From: Phycisphaerae bacterium
GTDB taxonomy: Bacteria; Planctomycetota; Phycisphaerae; UBA1845; Fen-1342
DNA length: 13,658 nt
Reading direction: 5' to 3'
NCBI GenBank assembly: GCA_026984555.1
Contig: JALSRY010000335.1
Span: 1-13,658 of the forward strand
In this document: piece after piece, positions 7,237 to 12,586 of the stretch
Numbering within the stretch: the first letter of the stretch is position 1
How the letters are laid out: every line of letters starts with the position of its first letter
Position numbers and translations under genes: made by a program
Notes under the pieces: model-generated
What the model was told of the DNA's origin: nothing
What the model saw: the letters and a program-made list of their open reading frames with translations, nothing else
Databases searched by the model: none

Positions 7237-8568
7237 TTACGCCCCCGCCACGATCTCAGGCTGGGGAATCGGCACGATGAACCGCCCGCCCGCGTCCGCG
7301 TACGCCGCTTGCTGGCGCATGATTTCATCCTTGAAGTTCCACGCGAGAATCAGCGTGTAGTCCGGTCGGCGTTCGAGCAACGCCTCCGTCGGCGCGATGG
7401 GGATCCGCACGCCCGGCACGTACTTGCCCTGCTTGTGCACGTTGCGATCCACGACGAACTCGATCGTGTCGGCATCCACCCCGATGTAGTTCAGCATGAT
7501 CGTGCCTTTGGCCGCGGCGCCGTACGCCGCCAGGCGCGCCCCACGCTCTTTCAGGTCCGCCAGCAACGCCCGCATCTGGCCGCGAAACGTCTCGACCCGC
7601 CGCGCGAAACCGCGGTAATACGCCGGCTGATCGAGCCCGTCACGCCGCTCCGCCGCGAGCATCTCGCGAACCCGCTCGCCCACCCGCTCGACCCGCTCGA
7701 CGTAGAGCCGCAGCGACCCGCCGTGAATGCTCAGCCGGCGAACGTCGTTGAGGAACAGCCCGTTACGCCGGAACAGGTGGTCGAGCGCGGTGACCGAAAA
7801 GTAGCACAGATGTTCGTGGTAGATCGTGTCGAACTCGCCGTGGTCGATCAGGTCGCGCACGTACGGCACTTCGATCACCGCGACGCCGTCGTCGGCCAGC
7901 AGTGTGCGGATACCCTGCACGAAACCGTTGGTGTCGGCCACGTGGGCGAGAACGTTGTTCGCCAAGAGCACGTCCGCCGGGCCACGCTCCTCACGCAAAC
8001 TCCGGGCCAGCTCCTTGCCGAAAAACGCACAGGTCGTCGGTACGCCCCGCGAACGTGCGGCACGGGCCGGCCCCTCGGCGGGGTCGATGCCGAGCACCTC
8101 AATCCCCCGCTCCACGAAGTTCCTCAGCAAGTACCCGTCGTTGCTGGCCACCTCGACCACGAAGCTGTCACGCCCCAGACCTCGCCCCTCGATCAGCTCC
8201 AACGCATTCTCCCGCGAGTGCGCCAGCAACGTGTCGGAGAACGACGAGTAATACGGGTAGTCTTCGCAGAACAGCTTCTCGGGCGGCACCGTTTCGAGAA
8301 TCTGCATCAGCCCGCACGCCGGGCAGAACGCGACGTCGAGCGCGAACCGTTCGTCCGGCTCGGCAAGCCTCTCAGCCGGTACGAACCCGTCGGAGAGCGG
8401 CATCATCCCCAGATCCAGCACCGGCTCGAGCCCCGCCTGTCCACAACTGCGGCACGACGCGGTGCGGCACTTGTCCGCGAAGTCGGCTACGCCGGGATTC
8501 GGCTCGGCCGGTGCCGCCGGGCTGCCGCCTTCCCCGGACGGGTCGCACGTGCGGGTCCACTCACTCAT
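7237..8568 (-). CDS. NDP-hexose C-methyltransferase, TylCIII/NovU-like
   Basis: A complete 443-residue, three-domain sugar C-methyltransferase. The N-terminal zinc domain has Cys39/Cys42 (CRSC) and Cys82/Cys85 (CPAC), with the typical LDLGMMPLSDGFV between. The SAM domain has VVEVASNDGYLL (137-148), LGIDPAEG (159-166) and ANNVLAHV (203-210). The active-site block TIYHEHLCYFS spans 248-258. The C-terminal Methyltransf_14 domain holds RLAAYGAAAKGTIMLNYIGV (345-364), FVVDRNVHKQGKYVPG (371-386) and the end motif IPQPEIV. In TylCIII, NovU and TcaB9 this architecture adds a methyl to C3 or C5 of a 4-keto-6-deoxy NDP-sugar using SAM. ATG 8568 has AAAGGAG 4 bases upstream. Its neighbours (cytidylyltransferase, epimerase) suggest a CDP-linked sugar substrate by inference. 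The position methylated is unknown. Confidence 0.95.
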   Translation of the reverse strand: MSEWTRTCDPSGEGGSPAAPAEPNPGVADFADKCRTASCRSCGQAGLEPVLDLGMMPLSDGFVPAERLAEPDERFALDVAFCPACGLMQILETVPPEKLFCEDYPYYSSFSDTLLAHSRENALELIEGRGLGRDSFVVEVASNDGYLLRNFVERGIEVLGIDPAEGPARAARSRGVPTTCAFFGKELARSLREERGPADVLLANNVLAHVADTNGFVQGIRTLLADDGVAVIEVPYVRDLIDHGEFDTIYHEHLCYFSVTALDHLFRRNGLFLNDVRRLSIHGGSLRLYVERVERVGERVREMLAAERRDGLDQPAYYRGFARRVETFRGQMRALLADLKERGARLAAYGAAAKGTIMLNYIGVDADTIEFVVDRNVHKQGKYVPGVRIPIAPTEALLERRPDYTLILAWNFKDEIMRQQAAYADAGGRFIVPIPQPEIVAGA

Positions 8569-8572
8569 GACG

Positions 8573-8579
8573 CTCCTTT
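8573..8579 (-). promoter_or_regulatory. Shine-Dalgarno of the C-methyltransferase gene
   Basis: AAAGGAG on the minus strand, 4 bases before the ATG at 8568. It is the best ribosome binding site in the window and fixes this start. Confidence 0.75.
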
Positions 8580-8592
8580 GCCAGACACAGCG

Positions 8593-8610
8593 CCCCGGGC
8601 TCGCCCGGGG
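8593..8610 (-). promoter_or_regulatory. Perfect 7-bp GC hairpin in the epimerase / C-methyltransferase gap
   Basis: CCCCGGG and CCCGGGG flank a 4-base loop, 24 bases upstream of the C-methyltransferase ATG. The gap is 102 bases, the longest among the first five cluster genes. No T-run follows on either strand, so it is not an intrinsic terminator. It may mark an RNA processing or stabilising point that sets expression of downstream genes. Confidence 0.4.
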
Positions 8611-8670
8611 AGAGAAACAAGGCCGCGGATGGCTGGCGGCTCGGGCGACGCGTTGACACGCGAGAGGTGC

Positions 8671-9717
8671 CTAACCAGCCACCGCGGCTTTTCCATCGCG
8701 GATACGCAGATCCGAGTCCACGATCCCTTTCTCGATCAACATCCGAATATGAGCGATCCGTTGGAAACGCTGACCCTCGAACTCCTCCAGCGTCAGACCG
8801 ATTCGCTTGTACGTCTCGTAAAGCTCCTGCGCCCCGCGGCGAGCCGTCCACTGCGGGCGAAACTCCGGCAGCTCCTGCTGGATCCGGTCGCAGTTGACCC
8901 GGTAGTTGCGCTTGTCCGGACCGGCGTTTTCGGCAAAAGCCAACTCGCAGTCCGGAACCGTCTCCGCCACGATCTGAGCGATCTCCCGCACGCGAAAATT
9001 CTCCTCGGTCCGCCCCACGTTGAACGCCGCGTTGTGGATCGCCTCGCGCGGCGACTTCAGTACCGCCACGAACGCCCGCGAGATATCTTCGATGTGCACG
9101 ATCGGGCGCCACGGGCTCCCGTCGCTCTTGAGCATGATCTTCCCGGTCGTAAAAGCCCACGCCACCAGGTTGTTGAGCACCAGATCGAACCGAATCCGCG
9201 GCGACACCCCGTAGGCCGTCGCGTTCCGCAGGAACGTCGGCGAAAAACGGTCGTTGGCCAACGCCGCCACGTCACGCTCGGTGAGCACCTTCGACTCGCC
9301 GTAAGGCGTGACCGGGTTGAACGCGGAATCCTCGTCGAGAAAATCCTCGCCCGCCGCACCATAGTTGCTGCACGAAGACGAAAAGACGAACCGCTGCGCA
9401 CCGGCCTGGCGAGCCAGCTCCGCGAGTCGCACCGACGCCTTGTAGTTGATCTCGTACGTCAACTCCGGATTCAAGTTGCCCAGCGGGTCATTGGATAACC
9501 CCGCCAGGTGGAGCACCGCGTCGATTCCCCGCAGGTCATCGAACGTGACGTCGCGCACGTCCTTGTAAATCGTCGGTACGTCTACGATCCCCCCCCCGAA
9601 GGTGCATCGGCGGTACAAATCGCTGTCGAGTCCGACGACCTCGTACCCTTCCCGCAACAGCATGGGCGTGAGGATCGTTCCGATGTAGCCGAGATGGCCG
9701 GTTACCAGTACGCGCAC
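8671..9717 (-). CDS. Extended SDR, NAD-dependent sugar-nucleotide epimerase
   Basis: A 348-residue extended short-chain dehydrogenase. The NAD site GHLGYIG is at 7-13, Asp31 ends beta2 (VVGLDSD), and [11 protein letters not shown] is at 68-78. The catalytic region is FSSSCSNYG (112-120) with Tyr139 and Lys143 (YGESK); the substrate-side motif [15 protein letters not shown] is at 202-215. The Ser-Cys-Ser at the catalytic position, rather than the Thr-Asp-Glu of 4,6-dehydratases, argues for an epimerase or reductase. It starts at GTG 9717, where the protein begins MRVLVTG. GGGAG lies 9 bases upstream, inside the last codons of rfbF, and the gap to rfbF is 6 bases, so translation is probably coupled. 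It likely acts on a CDP-hexose intermediate; UDP or GDP sugars cannot be excluded. Confidence 0.9.
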   Translation of the reverse strand: MRVLVTGHLGYIGTILTPMLLREGYEVVGLDSDLYRRCTFGGGIVDVPTIYKDVRDVTFDDLRGIDAVLHLAGLSNDPLGNLNPELTYEINYKASVRLAELARQAGAQRFVFSSSCSNYGAAGEDFLDEDSAFNPVTPYGESKVLTERDVAALANDRFSPTFLRNATAYGVSPRIRFDLVLNNLVAWAFTTGKIMLKSDGSPWRPIVHIEDISRAFVAVLKSPREAIHNAAFNVGRTEENFRVREIAQIVAETVPDCELAFAENAGPDKRNYRVNCDRIQQELPEFRPQWTARRGAQELYETYKRIGLTLEEFEGQRFQRIAHIRMLIEKGIVDSDLRIRDGKAAVAG

Positions 9718-9723
9718 GTTCGT

Positions 9724-10494
9724 TTACTCCCATGTTTTCCACGGGGCGTGGCCCGCTTCCCACAGATCCTGAAGCAGCCGCTTGTCCCGCAAGGTATCCA
9801 TGCACTGCCAAAACCCGTCGTGTCGGTACGCGACGAGCTGGCCGTCCGCCGCGAGCCGCTCCATCGGCTCACGCTCCCACTGTGTCTCATCACCGTCGAT
9901 GTAGTCGAAAATGCCCGGCTCGAGCACGAAAAACGCCCCGTTGATCCAACCTTCCGCCGTCTGGGGCTTCTCCGAAAACTCCCGTACCAGGTCACCGTCG
10001 AAAACCATGTGCCCGAACCGGGCCGGCGGCCGCACCGCCGTCACCGTCGCCAACTTGCCGTGGGCCTTGTGAAACTCGATCAGCTTGTGGATGTTCACGT
10101 CCGATACCCCGTCGCCCCAGGTCAGCATGAACGTGCTGTTCCCCAGGTACGGCGCCAAACGCTTGATCCGCCCACCCGTCAGCGTGTCGATCCCCGTGTC
10201 GATCAGGTCGACCTTCCAGTCCGGCGACCCATTCGCATGCCGGAGCACATCGCCCGTACGCACGTGAACCGTCAGGTTGCTCTCCAGCGAGCAATACTCC
10301 ACCATGTACTTCTTGATGTAATTGCCTTTGTAACCCAGCGCGATCACGAACTCGTTGAACCCGTAACCCGCGTAGTGCTTCATGATGTGCCACAGAATCG
10401 GCCGTCCGCCGATTTCCACCATCGGCTTCGGACGAATGTCGGTTTCTTCAGCCAGGCGTGTTCCCACGCCCCCGGCCAGAATCGCGACCTTCAT
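9724..10494 (-). CDS. rfbF: Glucose-1-phosphate cytidylyltransferase
   Basis: Makes CDP-glucose and pyrophosphate from CTP and glucose 1-phosphate, the entry step to CDP-deoxy and CDP-branched sugars. The 256-residue length matches the RfbF family closely. The nucleotidyltransferase signature is LAGGVGTRLAEETD (6-19), with RPKPMVEIGGRPILWHIM (21-38) providing the activating Lys, and LGYKGNYIKKY (53-63). The metal site is TWGDGVSDV (125-133). Further family motifs are FGHMVFDG, FSEKP, INGAFFVLEPGIFDYI, and the end motif GFWQCMDTLRDK. The start at 10494 is set by GAGGTG 7 bases upstream and by the family N-terminus MKVAILAGG; a longer frame from 10680 adds 62 residues without homology character. 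It is the first gene of the cluster, with 526 gene-free bases upstream where its promoter should lie. Confidence 0.96.
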   Translation of the reverse strand: MKVAILAGGVGTRLAEETDIRPKPMVEIGGRPILWHIMKHYAGYGFNEFVIALGYKGNYIKKYMVEYCSLESNLTVHVRTGDVLRHANGSPDWKVDLIDTGIDTLTGGRIKRLAPYLGNSTFMLTWGDGVSDVNIHKLIEFHKAHGKLATVTAVRPPARFGHMVFDGDLVREFSEKPQTAEGWINGAFFVLEPGIFDYIDGDETQWEREPMERLAADGQLVAYRHDGFWQCMDTLRDKRLLQDLWEAGHAPWKTWE

Positions 10495-11020
10495 ACGTTG
10501 GCACCTCGCCTTTGCGACCACCCCCAACCCCTCGCCACAAACCCTGCTCGGCATGTCCACGCCCCCTCCGTGTCGCCGCGATAGCCGTAACCCATGGCCT
10601 GCACGCCGGTTATGCGCCGTCTGGGCAGACTCCGTCCCCGTCGGCGGCGCTGGGCGCGTTCGCGCAACCGATTGGGGCATAAATGGTTACAGCATTTTTC
10701 GCGACCGCGAGAAACGATTGGCCGCGACAAGACGATCAGGGCCCAGACGGCACGCAGCGCACAGCGCAACGTCGCCGCTCTACTCTCATCGTCCAGTTCA
10801 CGCACGCAAGTTACGCGCACCGTTCGGGTTGTTACGAAATTGGGAGTTCAGCAGCTCTGGCAAAACATCCCGCTGGCCGACGCGTGGGGATCAGCGCCGC
10901 CAGCTACGCGCCTCTCCGAGTCGCCCGAACACGGAAAGACGCACATACACGCAACCCGAACGTCTGCACCAGACCACCGGCCCTCATGAGGTCCGAGCGG
11001 TCCCGGACGGCGCAATAACG
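10495..11020. other. Gene-free leader region upstream of the sugar cluster
   Basis: Open frames here are short, Arg-rich and show no family motif, so I call no gene. On the minus strand it must carry the rfbF promoter and a long leader. The only AT-rich patch is near 10678-10700 (minus strand reads GAAAAATGCTGTAACCATTT), a possible but weak promoter about 185 bases before the start codon. Just after the zinc-ribbon stop a 5-bp stem (GTCCG/CGGAC, about 10990-11009) has no T-run, so I do not call it a terminator. I saw no JUMPStart/ops motif. Confidence 0.5.
10502..10507 (-). promoter_or_regulatory. Shine-Dalgarno that sets the rfbF start
   Basis: GAGGTG on the minus strand, 7 bases before the ATG at 10494. 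It decides against the longer frame starting at 10680. Confidence 0.65.
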
Positions 11021-11401
11021 CTACGCGTGCGTGCGATAACTCAACTGGCCCCAGTATCTGGGACGCAGGGGTGCTACAGGTTCTTCGATGCGACTCCGAA
11101 GAAACATCGCGGCGATCAACAGGCCGCCGCCCGCCGACAACATCGCCAGTGCCTCACCCCCCGATCTCACGACAAAAGCGGCGAGGACTTCCGATATCAG
11201 CCCGAGCGTGGCCATCCCAGAGGCCAGACCGAGCCGCGAGGCGTGCCGCCGCCGCCGCAGAACCGCCTCGTGATCCGCCCGGTTAGCGCAAGACAGACAA
11301 TACGCCCGGATGTCCGGCGTCTCGCCGTCGTAGCCGTGGAGAATGCGCACCTGCGCCGGCGCTCCACAACTACAGCATCGCTGCATGTCGAGTTCAGCCA
11401 T
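11021..11401 (-). CDS. Small zinc-ribbon membrane protein of unknown function
   Basis: A 126-residue protein. A cytoplasmic-looking N-terminal zinc ribbon has CCSCG at 9-13 and CLSC at 35-38, a four-cysteine site. A basic stretch (RRRRHASR, 49-56) is followed by two hydrophobic helices at about 57-78 and 83-101, which suggests a hairpin in the inner membrane with both ends inside by the positive-inside rule. No catalytic motif is visible. The ATG at 11401 has AAGGGGA upstream (spacing 9). The upstream minus-strand sequence is AT-rich (TTCGTTTTATTACAGG near 11440), compatible with its own promoter, and it stands alone between two gene-free stretches. It may be a small regulatory or scaffold membrane protein; nothing links it to the sugar cluster except orientation. 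Confidence 0.72.
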   Translation of the reverse strand: MAELDMQRCCSCGAPAQVRILHGYDGETPDIRAYCLSCANRADHEAVLRRRRHASRLGLASGMATLGLISEVLAAFVVRSGGEALAMLSAGGGLLIAAMFLRSRIEEPVAPLRPRYWGQLSYRTHA

Positions 11402-11648
11402 GATTCCAATTCCCCTTCACGTCGTGAGATCACAGAAATAACCTGTAATAAAACGAAGCGACCCGCCAACCGCTACGCGGATCCTTATTGACGCGACGAT
11501 CCCCGGGCAAAAGCTGCAAGAGCAGGAATCCGATAGTATGAGGACTGCGCCCGTGAAAACCGCCGTGTGCTGACGACATACATATGCGGCGTCCGCGCGA
11601 CAATAACGCACACCACGCCGGAAAAAACCTCCTGATCCCCCTCTCGCC

Positions 11649-11715
11649 GGGCATCGCGTTCGGAAAGAAACACCCCTTCGCAAGGGTGTTGCCCGTTCCG
11701 CTTCGGGCGATGCCC
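11649..11715. repeat. Long imperfect inverted repeat / hairpin 1
   Basis: Plus strand: GGGCATCGC (11649-11657) pairs perfectly with GCGATGCCC (11707-11715). Inside, CGGAA (11661-11665) pairs with TTCCG (11696-11700), and AACACCC-TT (11669-11678, one bulged C) pairs with AAGGGTGTT (11682-11690) over a CGC loop. That is 23 pairs in three colinear stems separated by two asymmetric internal loops. No T-run adjoins either end. It could be a structured RNA domain, a protein-binding cruciform or a REP-like element. Confidence 0.7.
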
Positions 11716-11831
11716 CCCCAACCACCGGGACACCCACCATGCGAGCATCCACAAACGCCCCGAGCCTGACGTTGCACGCCACCAGCTCAGCGCACAGCAC
11801 CTGCCTCAGATGCCGTGAATCCGTTTGTCAT

Positions 11832-11887
11832 GGGATTGGTGTCGAACCCGGCAGCGCAACCGCGCTGCATCCGGCACACTCAATCCC
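11832..11887. repeat. Long imperfect inverted repeat / hairpin 2
   Basis: Plus strand: GGGATTG-GTGT (11832-11842) pairs with ACAC-T-CAATCCC (11876-11887, one bulged T). Then CCGG (11848-11851) pairs with CCGG (11871-11874), and CAGCGC (11852-11857) pairs with GCGCTG (11862-11867) across an AACC loop. That is 21 pairs with small bulges. It is 117 bases from hairpin 1 and is followed at once by a third, short hairpin. Confidence 0.7.
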
Positions 11888-11888
11888 C

Positions 11889-11906
11889 CGGTTCTCGCCC
11901 GAACCG
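11889..11906. repeat. Short perfect hairpin 3
   Basis: CGGTTC and GAACCG flank a 6-base loop, one base beyond hairpin 2. Alone it would be unremarkable; its position next to hairpin 2 suggests one folded unit. Confidence 0.5.
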
Positions 11907-11999
11907 ATGGAAGCTTACAACCATGTAGGTGGGAAATCAAGTTTATAGAACGAAAAAGCCCCCCTTTAGCCCCACCAACAGCTGTCCGGAGCACACGCG

Positions 12000-12046
12000 G
12001 CTCCTGTCAATGTTAATCTAGGGAGAACACCGAGCCCAACAGGAGC
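12000..12046. repeat. 8-bp inverted repeat with 31-base loop
   Basis: GCTCCTGT (12000-12007) and ACAGGAGC (12039-12046) are perfect inverse complements. The left arm also overlaps a smaller GGAGC/GCTCC hairpin (from about 11988), giving two mutually exclusive folds. This may be chance. Confidence 0.35.
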
Positions 12047-12278
12047 TTAGCTATCCTCCAACAGGCAAAACGCCCCGGATTTCCACGCCCGACTGCCTGC
12101 CGCCGCGGCAAACCACCTGCGCCCGCCCCAGCCCATCGATGTTCGCTCGAATGCCCGGACGTTTGCGACAAGACGGTTTGCCAGGCTTCCCAAATGCGCA
12201 CGCCGTAAACGCCGCTTTCGCCCACCACGCGGGCCGAAAAACCGCATGTATGCCCTCCCAAGCTGGAAATTGGGCAAA

Positions 12279-12307
12279 CGCGAATTTTTTTTGAGTTGTT
12301 TTTCGCG
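12279..12307. repeat. CGCGAA / TTCGCG inverted repeat around a T-rich core
   Basis: CGCGAA (12279-12284) and TTCGCG (12302-12307) flank a 17-base core containing a run of eight T. It is the most AT-rich spot in the window and lies in a GC-rich background. It could be a protein-binding site or promoter element; nothing decides which. Confidence 0.35.
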
Positions 12308-12351
12308 ACAAAGGCGCACTTCTCTCGAACGGCGCGCAGAAGAGATGCCCC

Positions 12352-12383
12352 GGGCGACACGCGGAAGACCGGCGCCGGGCGGC
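12352..12383. repeat. Imperfect direct repeat, copy 1
   Basis: A 32-base stretch starting GGGCGACACGCGGA and ending CGCCGGGCGGC. It matches 26 of 32 positions of the copy at 12455-12486, 103 bases away. Confidence 0.45.
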
Positions 12384-12454
12384 AGTACACGGAACAGACG
12401 CTGAACATCGCACCGGGGGCGGAACTCCCCGCGGCTGCGCACGGAGTGGACACC

Positions 12455-12486
12455 GGGCGAGACGCGGAGAGCGGACGCCGGGCGGC
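12455..12486. repeat. Imperfect direct repeat, copy 2
   Basis: Second 32-base copy, starting GGGCGAGACGCGGA and ending CGCCGGGCGGC, next to the terminator of the metalloprotease gene. The intervening DNA is made of similar GC-rich words, so this may be low-complexity drift rather than a defined element. Confidence 0.45.
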
Positions 12487-12491
12487 GGCGG

Positions 12492-12541
12492 GAAAGAAAA
12501 GCGCCGGGGACGCGGGGCACGTGGCCCGGCGTTCCCGGCGC
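12492..12541 (-). terminator. Intrinsic terminator of the metalloprotease gene
   Basis: On the minus strand GCGCCGGG (12541-12534) pairs perfectly with CCCGGCGC (12508-12501). The arms are extended inward by ACG/CGT and CGGGC/GCCC-G. TTTTCTTT follows immediately (12500-12493). It begins 45 bases after the stop codon of the gene at 12587. Confidence 0.85.
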
Positions 12542-12586
12542 GGGTGCTGCAAGCTCTGGTGTGTCCGGTCGCTTGCGCGAGCCGGA

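Larger units (their letters stand above)
11402..12586. other. 1.2-kb gene-free region rich in inverted repeats
   Basis: No frame here has family motifs, plausible codon use and a start signal together; several long frames run through the terminator at 12492-12541. Composition is uneven: AT-richer patches near 11430-11460, 11920-12020 and 12280-12305 sit among very GC-rich stretches. It contains two long imperfect hairpins, a short perfect hairpin, an 8-bp inverted repeat, an imperfect direct repeat and the terminator of the upstream gene, each listed separately. It could hold a non-coding RNA, but I cannot fix boundaries, strand or family. Confidence 0.55.

Noticed and set aside
7219..9498. 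A 759-codon open frame on the plus strand
   Set aside because: It runs antisense to two clearly identified enzymes (C-methyltransferase and SDR) and has no domain character.
10495..10680. N-terminal extension of the cytidylyltransferase
   Set aside because: The 62 extra residues are Arg/Gly-rich without family similarity, while GAGGTG and the family N-terminus both fit the start at 10494.
11649..11715. Integron attC site or IS200/IS605-type end
   Set aside because: The RYYYAAC/GTTRRRY core sites are absent from the ends, and no integrase, transposase or cassette gene is present in the window.
11649..11715. Intrinsic terminator of hairpin 1
   Set aside because: On the minus strand the nearest T-run begins about 20 bases beyond the stem, and on the plus strand a C-run follows.
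11417..11800. A 127-codon minus-strand frame upstream of the zinc-ribbon gene
   Set aside because: It reads straight through hairpin 1, has no motif, and two other frames of similar length overlap it.
11832..11906. Possible tRNA (7-bp outer stem; GGTTCGA on the minus strand)
   Set aside because: The outer arms are only 56 bases apart, the GGTTCGA lies in a bulge rather than a closed T-arm, and no D-arm or anticodon arm can be placed.
12013..12552. Minus-strand frames of 150-300 codons in the gap left of the metalloprotease
   Set aside because: They cross the intrinsic terminator or overlap each other in several frames. They lack family motifs and ribosome sites, and their Arg/Ala-rich content fits non-coding GC-rich DNA.
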